Below, piece by piece: positions 52,565 through 60,506 of a stretch of DNA of 64,000 bases. Made by a program: the position numbers and the translations under genes. Source of the stretch: TMED109 sp002171375 (GTDB taxonomy: Bacteria; Pseudomonadota; Alphaproteobacteria; TMED109). Location of the stretch: contig CBFHON010000001.1 of assembly GCA_965657505.1 (NCBI GenBank), positions 62,001 through 126,000 on the forward strand, given 5' to 3'. The notes below the pieces were generated by a model. The model was given only the letters and a program-made list of their open reading frames with translations. It did no database searches and was not told the origin of the DNA. Positions within the stretch are counted from its first letter, which is position 1. Each line of letters opens with the position of its first letter.

Positions 52565-53323
52565 ATGACTTTAAAAAATAAACATGCCGTAGTGACAGGA
52601 GGAGGTTCAGGTGTAGGAGAAGCTATCGCATTAAAGCTTGCAGAAAATTCTTCTTTAGTAACCATATTAGGCAGGAGAGATAAACCGTTAAAAAAAGTTT
52701 CTGCTAAGCATAAAAATATTAATTGGAGAGTATGTAATGTATCTTCTTCAGAAGAAGTAGAAAGCTGTTATAATGATATAAGGTCTGAATATGGAAATAT
52801 AAATATAGTTATTGCTAATGCTGGCATAGCATCTAGTAAACCCTTTCATAAAATGTTGGTGCAAGATATAACCTCATTAATAGATGTTAATTTAATAGGA
52901 GTATTTAATTCTTTTCAGCACGCTCTAAAAGACATGAAATCTGATAAATGGGGACGAATGATATCAATCGCCTCAACAGCAGGATTAAAAGGGTATTCTT
53001 ATGTTTCTGCATATTCTGCTTCAAAACATGCTGTAATAGGTTTAACTAAATCTCTTGCTTTAGAATTAGCTAATAAGGGTATTACTGTGAATTCAATATG
53101 TCCTTCTTATGTTGATACTCCAATGACTGATAGAACTATTAAAAATATTACAGAATTAACAAATATATCTGAAGCAGATGCTATAAGTGAATTAGTTAAA
53201 TCTAATCCTCAAAAAAGATTAATTAAACCAATTGAAATTGCTGAAGTCGTTTCTTGGTTATGCGGCAAGCATTCAGATTCAATTAATGGCCAAAATATTC
53301 CTGTTTCAGGTGGTGAAATATGA
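52565..53323 (+). CDS. SDR-family dehydrogenase (probable 3-hydroxyacyl-CoA dehydrogenase)
   Basis: 252 residues, a classical SDR: VVTGGGSGVGEAIALKL (about residues 8-24), ANAGIASSKP, SIASTAGLKGYSYVSAYSASKHAVIGLTKSLA with an intact Ser, Tyr and Lys, and SICPSYVDTPM. Four bases after the fused hydroxylase/reductase and overlapping the marR start by 4. It would oxidise a hydroxyl on the alicyclic or opened-ring CoA intermediate (inference). Confidence 0.88.
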   Translation: MTLKNKHAVVTGGGSGVGEAIALKLAENSSLVTILGRRDKPLKKVSAKHKNINWRVCNVSSSEEVESCYNDIRSEYGNINIVIANAGIASSKPFHKMLVQDITSLIDVNLIGVFNSFQHALKDMKSDKWGRMISIASTAGLKGYSYVSAYSASKHAVIGLTKSLALELANKGITVNSICPSYVDTPMTDRTIKNITELTNISEADAISELVKSNPQKRLIKPIEIAEVVSWLCGKHSDSINGQNIPVSGGEI

Positions 53324-53784
53324 ATAAATTAGATAAAAATATTATATCGAGAGCTTCTAAAAGTAGATTAAGAACTTGGTTAAAAATTCTTAAAACTTCA
53401 AATTTAATAGAGAAACAAATAAAAGAAAAGCTTCGCGATGAGCATAATACTACTTTACCAAGATTTGATGTTATGTCTGCTTTATATAGATCATCAAGTG
53501 GTCTTAAAATGAATGAAATTTCTGGTGTATTAAAGGTATCAAATGGAAATATTACTGGCATTATAGATCGTCTAGTAAAAGAGGGTCATGTTCTAAGAGT
53601 TGCGATAGAAGGAGATAGAAGGTCTAATTTGGTGAAGTTGACTAATAAGGGTATTAGACAATTTGAAGAATATGCAGGTGCGCATGAAGCATGGATAAAT
53701 ATAATGCTAAAAAATGTATCAGAACAAGACTCACATATATTAATTGATTTACTGGATTCAATATCTGAAATTAACAGGAGTTAA
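53320..53784 (+). CDS. MarR-family transcriptional regulator
   Basis: 154 residues. The winged-helix core holds RFDVMSALYRSSSGLKMNEISGVLKVSNGNITGIIDRLVKEGHV (about residues 47-90) and the wing EGDRRSNLVKLTNKG. MarR proteins in such clusters bind aromatic acyl-CoAs. It lies inside the operon between SDR and crotonase genes, so it probably controls the operon itself; the hairpin/palindrome at 50176-50202 is a candidate site. Confidence 0.92.
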   Translation: MNKLDKNIISRASKSRLRTWLKILKTSNLIEKQIKEKLRDEHNTTLPRFDVMSALYRSSSGLKMNEISGVLKVSNGNITGIIDRLVKEGHVLRVAIEGDRRSNLVKLTNKGIRQFEEYAGAHEAWINIMLKNVSEQDSHILIDLLDSISEINRS

Positions 53785-53786
53785 AT

Positions 53787-54596
53787 ATGAATATGATTAA
53801 TTATAAAGCTAAGCATTTTAATTTTTCAACTGATAATGGAATAGCAATAATAAGTTTAAAGGGAGCGGAACAAAAAAACCCTTTAACTTTTCAGAGTTAT
53901 GCAGAGTTAAGAGATTTTTTTAGAGATTTGGCTTATTGTGATGATATTCATGCAATTATTTTAGGCTCAAATGAAGGAAATTTTTGTTCTGGAGGAAGCG
54001 TAAATGATATAATTGGTCCTCTAGTTAAAATGTCTATGAAAGAGCTTTTAAATTTTACTAGAATGACCGGCGACGTAATAAAGGCAATGATAAATTGTCA
54101 AAAACCAATTATTGCCTCAATTGATGGAATATGTGTAGGCGCAGGTGCAATATTAGCTATGGCCTCTGATATTAGAATAGCTACTACTAATGCCAAGACT
54201 GCATTTTTATTTACTAGAGTAGGTTTAGCAGGTTGTGATATGGGTGCTTGTGCTATTTTACCAAGATTAATTGGACAAGGAAGAGCTGCGGAGCTTTTGT
54301 ATACTGGAAGAGTTATGTCTTCAACAGAAGGAGATAAATGGGGTTTTTACAATAAAGTAGTTTCTCCTGAAGAACTATCAAGTTCCAGTTTAGAATTAGC
54401 AAATAATATAGTAAATGGGCCAACTTTTGGCAACATGATGACTAAGACTATGTTAGCCCAAGAGTGGTCTATGTCTATTGAGCAAGTTATAGAGTCTGAG
54501 GCTCAAGCCCAAGCTATTTGTATGCAAACTGGAGATTTTAAAAGAGCTTATGAAGCTTTCATAGCTAAAGAAAAGCCAAAATTTCAAGGAAATTAA
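53787..54596 (+). CDS. Enoyl-CoA hydratase/isomerase family protein of the aminobenzoyl-CoA cluster
   Basis: 269 residues. The oxyanion hole segments are NFCSGGSVNDI (about residues 65-75) and DGICVGAGAILAMASD; then FLFTRVGLAGCDMGACAILPRLIG. Both usual hydratase glutamates are replaced (I in GAGAILAM; T/R in FLFTRVG). The acid in GCDMGA may take over, as in hydrolase-like crotonases. Ring hydrolysis or isomerisation of the CoA intermediate is therefore as likely as hydration. GGAG lies before the ATG. Confidence 0.86.
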   Translation: MNMINYKAKHFNFSTDNGIAIISLKGAEQKNPLTFQSYAELRDFFRDLAYCDDIHAIILGSNEGNFCSGGSVNDIIGPLVKMSMKELLNFTRMTGDVIKAMINCQKPIIASIDGICVGAGAILAMASDIRIATTNAKTAFLFTRVGLAGCDMGACAILPRLIGQGRAAELLYTGRVMSSTEGDKWGFYNKVVSPEELSSSSLELANNIVNGPTFGNMMTKTMLAQEWSMSIEQVIESEAQAQAICMQTGDFKRAYEAFIAKEKPKFQGN

Positions 54597-54608
54597 TTAG
54601 GAATCGTA

Positions 54609-56237
54609 ATGTTAGGACCTAGCGCACATATTGACACTTTTTCTCGTGATAACTTACCAGAAGAATCTATGTTACCTGATTTTTTACTTGATAAGTATAA
54701 CTACCCAAGCTTTTTAAATGTTGCTGAAGAATTAACAGACGTTATGGTAGAAAAAGGTTTTGGTGACCATATAGCCTTAATAGGAAATGGTAGAAGAAGA
54801 ACATATAAAGAGCTAATGGATTGGACAAATAGATTAGCCAATACTTTAGTTGATAACTATGACGTTAAACCTGGTAATCGTATTTTAATTCGTTCTGCTA
54901 ATAACCCTGCAATGGTTGCTTGCTGGTTAGCAGCTACAAAAGTTGGAGCTGTTGTAGTTAACTCAATGCCAATGCTGAGGTCTTCAGAATTGGATAAAAT
55001 TATTAATAAAGCAAAAATAACACACGCTTTATGCGATAGCCGATTATTAAATGAATTAGAAAATGTAATGGAATCAAATAATTACATCAAATATTTAATA
55101 CCTTTTGATGGGACAGCAAACCATTCTAGTGAATTAGATAAAGTAGCATTAGAAAAAGCAGTCAAATTTAAACCAATAAAAACAGGAAGAGATGATGTTG
55201 CATTATTAGGTTTTACCTCAGGTACTACAGGTGAAGCAAAGGCTACAATGCATTTTCATCGTGATTTACTAATTATTGCAGATGGTTATGCTAAAGAAGT
55301 TCTAAATGTAAATGATAGTGATATATTTGTAGGTTCTCCTCCATTGGCTTTTACATTTGGCTTAGGAGGGCTAGCAATTTTTCCTTTACGTTTTGGAGCT
55401 ACTGCAACATTACTAGAAGATGCTTCACCTCCAAATATGATTGAAATTATTCAGAAATATAATGCTACGGTATGTTTTACCGCTCCTACTGCTTATAATA
55501 TTATGTTGCAGGCTATGGATGATGGTGTTGATTTATCATCATTACGTGCAGCTGTTTCAGCAGGCGAAACTTTACCCGCTCCAATATATAAAAAATGGCT
55601 TAAAAAGACAGGTAAACCCATGCTTGATGGTATTGGAGCAACTGAATTATTACATATATTTATTTCTAATTTTTTTGATGACCATAAAGAAAGTTGTACT
55701 GGTAAACCTGTTATGGGTTATCAAGCAAAAATTGTAGATGACTGCATGCAAGAGGTAGATAGGGGAAAAGTTGGCAGGTTAGCTATTAAAGGGCCAACAG
55801 GTTGTCGATATTTATCAGATAAAAGACAATCAGAATATGTAATAGATGGTTGGAATATTACAGGTGACAGTTTTTATCAAGATAAAGAAGGATATTTTCA
55901 CTTTGCAGCTAGGAATGATGATATGATTATTTCTTCTGGTTATAATATAGCTGGTCCAGAAGTAGAGGAAGCATTACTTTCACATCCTGCTGTATTTGAA
56001 TGCGCTGTAATAGGTTTCCCTGATGATGATAGAGGTTCAATAGTTCAGGCCCATATAGTTTTAAATGAATCTTTTAATGAGAGCGAAAAATTAATAAAGA
56101 TATTACAAGAATATATAAAAAAAATAATTGCTCCTTATAAATATCCGAGATCAGTAATTTTTGTGAAATCTTTACCAAAAACAAAAACTGGAAAAATACA
56201 ACGTTTTTTATTGAGAAATAATAATATAAAGGATTAG
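54609..56237 (+). CDS. Benzoate-CoA ligase family, probable 2-aminobenzoate-CoA ligase
   Basis: 542 residues of the ANL superfamily. Phosphate loop GFTSGTTGEAKATMHFHRD (about residues 200-218), then SPPLAFTFGLGGLAIFPLRFGA, YLSDKRQSEYVIDGWNITGD, ISSGYNIAGPEVEEALLSHPAV and the catalytic lysine in KTKTGKIQRF. The opening AHIDTFSRDNLPE and this motif set resemble 2-aminobenzoate-CoA ligases. It would start the pathway whose next step is the fused monooxygenase/reductase. The exact aryl acid (anthranilate, salicylate or benzoate) cannot be read from sequence. Confidence 0.87.
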   Translation: MLGPSAHIDTFSRDNLPEESMLPDFLLDKYNYPSFLNVAEELTDVMVEKGFGDHIALIGNGRRRTYKELMDWTNRLANTLVDNYDVKPGNRILIRSANNPAMVACWLAATKVGAVVVNSMPMLRSSELDKIINKAKITHALCDSRLLNELENVMESNNYIKYLIPFDGTANHSSELDKVALEKAVKFKPIKTGRDDVALLGFTSGTTGEAKATMHFHRDLLIIADGYAKEVLNVNDSDIFVGSPPLAFTFGLGGLAIFPLRFGATATLLEDASPPNMIEIIQKYNATVCFTAPTAYNIMLQAMDDGVDLSSLRAAVSAGETLPAPIYKKWLKKTGKPMLDGIGATELLHIFISNFFDDHKESCTGKPVMGYQAKIVDDCMQEVDRGKVGRLAIKGPTGCRYLSDKRQSEYVIDGWNITGDSFYQDKEGYFHFAARNDDMIISSGYNIAGPEVEEALLSHPAVFECAVIGFPDDDRGSIVQAHIVLNESFNESEKLIKILQEYIKKIIAPYKYPRSVIFVKSLPKTKTGKIQRFLLRNNNIKD

Positions 56238-56246
56238 AAAATAGAG

Positions 56247-56645
56247 ATGGCAAATAAACTTATTCAACCTAAGGATTGGAAAGCTGCTAAAGGCTATTCA
56301 AATGGAATTTTAAATACTAACGGCTATTTATTTATAGGTGGGCAAATTGGCTGGAATTCTCAACAAATATTTGAAAAACATACATTTGTAGGACAGATGG
56401 AACAAACATTAATTAATATAGTTACGATTTTAGAAGAAGCAGGAGGAACAATTAACGATCTAGTGCGTTTTACTTGGTATATAAAAGATAAACAAGAATA
56501 TTTAAATAATCAAAAGGAAATAGGTAGAGCTTACCAAAAAATTATGGGCCAATATTTTCCTGCTATGGCAATGGTTGTAGTAAAGGATTTAATTGAGGAA
56601 GAAGCAATACTTGAAATAGAAGCAACTGCTGTAATTAATGATTAG
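56247..56645 (+). CDS. RidA family protein
   Basis: 132 residues, one RidA/YjgF domain: GYLFIGGQIGWNSQQ (about residues 27-41), MEQTLINIVTILEEAGGTINDLVRFTWYI, and PAMAMVVVKDLIEEEAILEIEATAVI. RidA proteins hydrolyse reactive enamines/imines, releasing ammonia. The arginine of archetypal RidA is not obvious here, so another subfamily is likely. As last gene of the cluster it fits deamination of an amino-diene intermediate (inference). The stop overlaps the convergent transporter gene by 4 bases. Confidence 0.88.
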   Translation: MANKLIQPKDWKAAKGYSNGILNTNGYLFIGGQIGWNSQQIFEKHTFVGQMEQTLINIVTILEEAGGTINDLVRFTWYIKDKQEYLNNQKEIGRAYQKIMGQYFPAMAMVVVKDLIEEEAILEIEATAVIND

Positions 56646-57928
56646 AAGATAATATCTCTTATTACAAAAATAGTTTGATAAGATCCCCATAGAGATAAAA
56701 GGAATAGAATTAATAAAGTAATATTTTCATATATTCTATTTTTATATTTGCTTCCAATGTGTCTTTTTGATGAAGTTATAATCCATAGTGATCCACATAA
56801 TAAAGGTAAAACAATTACAGCTGCAGCATTAGCTACCAATGTTAATGTTATGAAGCTTGGCATATTAGGAATACTCCATACTAATGGGGAAAATAAACAC
56901 CAAAGTATTACAAAGCGATATATTTTTGAATTAGCAATATTTAATGGCTTTTTTTTAATTATATCTCTTGATTTAATTACATTAACGCTATCAGTTATTA
57001 AATAGCCAAAACCAATAGCATTACCTATTACTGAGCTATAGAGAGCAGCAAATACTCCAATAAAAAATAATGGTTCACCAAATTTACCTATTGCTATAGA
57101 AAGTAATAAACCAAGATCATCTAAATTATTAATACTTATATTTTTTGTAAATAAAAGTTCAGCACCTATAGTCCATATAGATAAATTTATAATTACTAAG
57201 ATTATAGTTCCAAAAGCTAAATCATATATTTGTATTTTTCTATATTTAGGACTATTCCAGCCTTTTTGTTGAATAAAATAGGGATAAAGTAAGTTTGAAA
57301 TTGATCCTCCTACGGCTCCTATGAGAGACGTTATAACTAGGAGGGCACCGTATGAACCACTATTATTAGGAATATCAAAAGTTAATATACCTTTTGCTAA
57401 TGGAATTGGGTCAGGTCCAGTCCATATTGCAATTCCAATTAAAGAACTACTTAAAAGTATAAGTAATATATAAAATACAATTTCTATTCTTTTTAATATA
57501 CCTTTAAAAATTATTACAGCTGCTATAGTGACCCAAAATATTGACCATTGCCAGACGTATCCAAATCCAAATAACTTTACACATGACTCACCAACTCCTT
57601 TTACCATATAAGAACCATAGAAATGACCAAATAAGAGGGCAATAATAATAATTATAATGGGTAAGGATGGATGCAGCCTTTTAAGTCCTGAAATTAGACT
57701 TTCATTATGTTGGTTACATAACTGATACTTAGCTATTATTGAAACAAATATAAACCGTATAAAAATTGCAATCGCCATAGCCCACATTAAAGTGTAACCA
57801 TAATTACCTCCTGCTATTGCTGAGTCTACTAGGTCTCCAGCTCCTAGCCAGGTTAATGCTATTATTATTCCTGGGCCCATAGATTTAATATATTGCCAAA
57901 AGCTATTTGGTATAGGAGCGCTATTCAT
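56642..57928 (-). CDS. Nramp-fold transporter lacking the canonical metal motifs
   Basis: 428 residues, about eleven membrane segments. The opening GPGIIIALTWLGAGDLVDSAIAGGNYGYTLMW is recognisably Nramp TM1, but the metal-binding DPGN reads GAGD. In the TM6 region, GAVGGSISNLLYPYF replaces the A/C-MPH motif. These are the residues that bind Mn2+/Fe2+ in classic MntH, so another substrate is likely. It lies downstream of the TauD-like gene on the same strand (8-base gap), so the two may act together. Confidence 0.8.
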   Translation of the reverse strand: MNSAPIPNSFWQYIKSMGPGIIIALTWLGAGDLVDSAIAGGNYGYTLMWAMAIAIFIRFIFVSIIAKYQLCNQHNESLISGLKRLHPSLPIIIIIIALLFGHFYGSYMVKGVGESCVKLFGFGYVWQWSIFWVTIAAVIIFKGILKRIEIVFYILLILLSSSLIGIAIWTGPDPIPLAKGILTFDIPNNSGSYGALLVITSLIGAVGGSISNLLYPYFIQQKGWNSPKYRKIQIYDLAFGTIILVIINLSIWTIGAELLFTKNISINNLDDLGLLLSIAIGKFGEPLFFIGVFAALYSSVIGNAIGFGYLITDSVNVIKSRDIIKKKPLNIANSKIYRFVILWCLFSPLVWSIPNMPSFITLTLVANAAAVIVLPLLCGSLWIITSSKRHIGSKYKNRIYENITLLILFLLSLWGSYQTIFVIRDIIF

Positions 57929-57936
57929 AATATTCT

Positions 57937-58782
57937 TTAATAAGTGTTACCTTTTATTAATGTACGTAGATGGATTCTAGGTTCTTTAATAGGATAATCA
58001 ACATTTACAGAATGTATTAAACATCGGTTATCCCATATAATTATATCACCAATTTCCCATTTATGGTCATAACGATATTTATCCTGTGTTATATGATTAT
58101 CAATTTCGTCAAGAATTTGATTGCTTTCATTATGACTTTTTCCAACTATTCTATCTGTTCTATTTGCATTAAAATATATAGATTTTATTTTAGTCTCATC
58201 ATGAGTTCGGATCAGAGGATGAATTACATCAGGGGTATCTTTAATTTCTTCTAAAGATCTTTTTACAGGCCTTGCAGGAGCTCTTTTTGTATCATAGCAA
58301 TGAACAGCATCTAAATTATCTAAAATGCTTTTTTTATTTTTAGATAAGTCTTCGTATGCTTTATTAGTATTACAAAAACGAGTATGGCCCCCTTTAGAAG
58401 GTATTTCATGTGCATGTAATATTGTAGCTTTGGGTGGATTTATCTTAAATGAATGATCAGTATGCCAGCCATTTCTTCTGTTTAATATAGGGTTTTTAGG
58501 TTTATCTTTTATATTCTGATAGGTGCTTGTTAAAATTGAAATTTCAGGAACATCTTTGTCCCAATGATTTCTTGTTACTTCTGTAAATGGAGTTCCAAAA
58601 ACACTTGCTAAATTAAATAATTCTTTTGATGAAAGTTTTTTACTTCTTAAGCAAAGTAGATGATATTTTAAAAAATATTCATTTAAATATTGTTTTTGTT
58701 CAATATTTAAGGGTTTGGTATAATCTCCACCAATTATTTCAGCTCCCAACGCTTTACTTAAAGGAGTTACAGTAAAACCCAT
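57937..58782 (-). CDS. TauD/TfdA-family 2-oxoglutarate dioxygenase
   Basis: 281 residues. Opening VTPLSKALGAEIIGGDYTKPL is typical. The iron ligands are HTDHSF (HxD, about residues 110-112) and IHSVNVDY (His near 258); the 2-oxoglutarate arginine is in EPRIHLRT. FGTPFTEV and DNRCLIH complete the family picture. Members oxygenate taurine, alkyl sulfates, 2,4-D and other small acids, so the substrate is open. GAGGAG lies before the ATG. A TATTAC half-site (58834-58839) stands upstream. Confidence 0.9.
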   Translation of the reverse strand: MGFTVTPLSKALGAEIIGGDYTKPLNIEQKQYLNEYFLKYHLLCLRSKKLSSKELFNLASVFGTPFTEVTRNHWDKDVPEISILTSTYQNIKDKPKNPILNRRNGWHTDHSFKINPPKATILHAHEIPSKGGHTRFCNTNKAYEDLSKNKKSILDNLDAVHCYDTKRAPARPVKRSLEEIKDTPDVIHPLIRTHDETKIKSIYFNANRTDRIVGKSHNESNQILDEIDNHITQDKYRYDHKWEIGDIIIWDNRCLIHSVNVDYPIKEPRIHLRTLIKGNTY

Positions 58783-58842
58783 ATCTTTGATCTCCTCTAT
58801 ATCAAGATATCAATATTAGATACTAAAAGACTATATTACTAT

Positions 58843-58880
58843 TATCTTTAATAAAAGTTTTTTTAAGGATGTTAAAGATA
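58843..58880. promoter_or_regulatory. 9-bp inverted repeat upstream of the tauD-like gene
   Basis: TATCTTTAA (58843-58851) and TTAAAGATA (58872-58880) are exact inverted copies 20 bases apart, in the 140-base spacer between tauD-like (-) and tetR (-). They could be an operator, or a weak hairpin at the 3' end of the tetR message. Confidence 0.4.
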
Positions 58881-58922
58881 AAGTTATTCATATAGTTAGC
58901 AACACAAGAATATCTGTGTAAG

Positions 58923-59576
58923 TTAATTTATAGTATATTTAGGAGTGACAATTGCTGATAATGCTTTATTAATTATAATTTTTATTTTCTCTTTATTCAT
59001 TCCATTTAACGCAAGACTTTGAGACAAGGATATTTGTGCAGAAATAAATTCATATATTTCATCTATATTTAAAGAAGATACAATTTGTCCAGTTTCTTGC
59101 AATTTTTTCAAATACTTTAAAAATATATTTCTTCTAAATTTTTCAAAATTATTTACTTCACTTTTAGTTTTATTATCAAGTGTATGTTTTTTTATTTTTA
59201 CATTCTCAAAGAAGCACCCATTTGCACCGCTAGGTAAAATACCTTTAACTTTAGAAATACCTTCAAAATATGTTTTATCAGCATTAAAACCTATAGTTGA
59301 ATAGATGTGATTATAAATAGTTTTAATGTCTTTTGCTGAATTATATTGAGGAATTACAAATTCTCTAAGTATATCGGTATACTTTCTAAGTACTTCATAT
59401 TTTAAACCATCTTCGTCGGTAAATTCTTTATAAATTCCAGGTCTGGAGACATTAGCTAATGAAGCAATAGATGATATAGTAACGTTATCTATACCATTCA
59501 TCCAATACTGGTTTAATGCGATATTAACTAAGTTTTCTCTATCTAATAATTTCGGTCTACCTACAGGATTTTTCAA
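58923..59576 (-). CDS. TetR-family regulator, copy 1
   Basis: 217 residues. The N-terminal helix-turn-helix reads VTISSIASLANVSRPGIYKEFTDEDGLKYEVLRKY (about residues 28-62), after GRPKLLDRENL. The C-terminal ligand domain is unlike known subfamilies to my eye. The start is a TTG at 59576, the only reasonable start, with GGGA 9 bases upstream. It shares its DNA-binding half with the TetR protein encoded just upstream (59678-60313), a local duplication. TGTAATA repeats precede it. Confidence 0.86.
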   Translation of the reverse strand: MKNPVGRPKLLDRENLVNIALNQYWMNGIDNVTISSIASLANVSRPGIYKEFTDEDGLKYEVLRKYTDILREFVIPQYNSAKDIKTIYNHIYSTIGFNADKTYFEGISKVKGILPSGANGCFFENVKIKKHTLDNKTKSEVNNFEKFRRNIFLKYLKKLQETGQIVSSLNIDEIYEFISAQISLSQSLALNGMNKEKIKIIINKALSAIVTPKYTIN

Positions 59577-59598
59577 TATTTTTTCCCAAATAAAATAC

Positions 59599-59637
59599 TG
59601 TAATAAAAATGTAATAAAAGTCTAATTCCGTATTACA
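59599..59637. promoter_or_regulatory. TGTAATA repeats before tetR copy 1
   Basis: TGTAATA occurs at 59599-59605 and 59610-59616 (11 bases apart, one helical turn), with the inverted TATTACA at 59631-59637, 14 bases beyond the second. It starts 23 bases before the tetR start codon and is a plausible autoregulatory operator. Confidence 0.5.
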
Positions 59638-59677
59638 TAGAATTTATAATCTGTCAAATTGAATCTATAACTAACGA

Positions 59678-60313
59678 TTATTTATATAAAGGAATTAATG
59701 CGGTTTGAAGGATTTTTTCAATATTGATTTTTGGAATACTATTTAATCTATAATTTTGAATCATATTAAATTGAGCTAATATATAATCAGCAGTTTCTGA
59801 AACATCTAAATCTTGCTTAAATACCCCTGCACCCTGAGCATTTTTAATATATTTTATAAAACATTTTTTTCTAAAATTTGTGTAGGAAGTTAGTAATTTT
59901 TTAGCTTTAGGACCTAAGAGATTAGTATTTAATCTTGTTCTTTCCATTAAACAACCAATCGCTTGTCGTGGTCTTTTAAGAGTAAGATATTTTTTATCGT
60001 TTGTTAATTTATTATTTCCATCATTTATAACTGCATCAAAATGATTAAAAAGTTGATCAGGGTACTTTTTATAATCATCATAATTTTTATGAACTGGATT
60101 TGCACTATCTTCAATGTATCGTTTAAGAACCTCAACCTTTAAACCGTCTTCATCTCCAAATTCTTTATATATTCCAGGTCTAGAAACATTTGCTAAGGAA
60201 GCAATTACAGTTAAAGGAACATTGAAAATACCTTTTTCCCAATATTCAAAATAAGCTATATCTATAATTTTATCTCTATCTAAAGTTTTTGGTCTACCTA
60301 AAGTTTTAATCAT
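59678..60313 (-). CDS. TetR-family regulator, copy 2
   Basis: 211 residues. HTH region VPLTVIASLANVSRPGIYKEFGDEDGLKVEVLKRY (about residues 28-62), nearly the same as in copy 1, including the recognition helix SRPGIYKEF. The ligand domains have drifted much further. The two may therefore bind similar DNA sites in answer to different signals. An AAGG lies before the ATG. The spacer upstream holds several TATTAC/GTAATA elements. Confidence 0.86.
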   Translation of the reverse strand: MIKTLGRPKTLDRDKIIDIAYFEYWEKGIFNVPLTVIASLANVSRPGIYKEFGDEDGLKVEVLKRYIEDSANPVHKNYDDYKKYPDQLFNHFDAVINDGNNKLTNDKKYLTLKRPRQAIGCLMERTRLNTNLLGPKAKKLLTSYTNFRKKCFIKYIKNAQGAGVFKQDLDVSETADYILAQFNMIQNYRLNSIPKINIEKILQTALIPLYK

Positions 60314-60360
60314 ACATTATTACCTTATTTAGCATTCTTAATTATAAATCAAAAAGAAAA

Positions 60361-60386
60361 TATTACTTAATCTTTTAATGGTAATA
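60361..60386. promoter_or_regulatory. TATTAC-N14-GTAATA inverted repeat before tetR copy 2
   Basis: TATTAC (60361-60366) and GTAATA (60381-60386) flank 14 bases; further TATTAC copies lie at 60318-60323 and 60441-60446. The half-site is the one seen before tetR copy 1. Confidence 0.42.
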
Positions 60387-60472
60387 TTTATATATAAATT
60401 TTACAAGTTGTATTTTTTTATTTAATACAGTATGTTTTTATATTACTTCCTCCCTAGATAGTTAAAAATATT

Positions 60473-60506
60473 GAGGGCTCTTAAATGAGCCCTCTTTTTA
60501 TTTTTT
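60473..60506. terminator. Intrinsic terminator downstream of the ketopantoate-reductase-family gene
   Basis: GAGGGCTC (60473-60480) and GAGCCCTC (60487-60494) form a perfect 8-bp, GC-rich stem with a 6-base loop. It lies 3 bases past the stop of the minus-strand gene. T-rich stretches follow on both strands (60495-60506 on +; AATATTTTT on -), so it may work in both directions. Confidence 0.82.

Noticed and set aside
55441..55737. 98-residue hydrophobic forward open frame
   Set aside because: It overlaps the CoA ligase gene in another frame; the hydrophobic look comes from reading A+T-rich codons out of frame.
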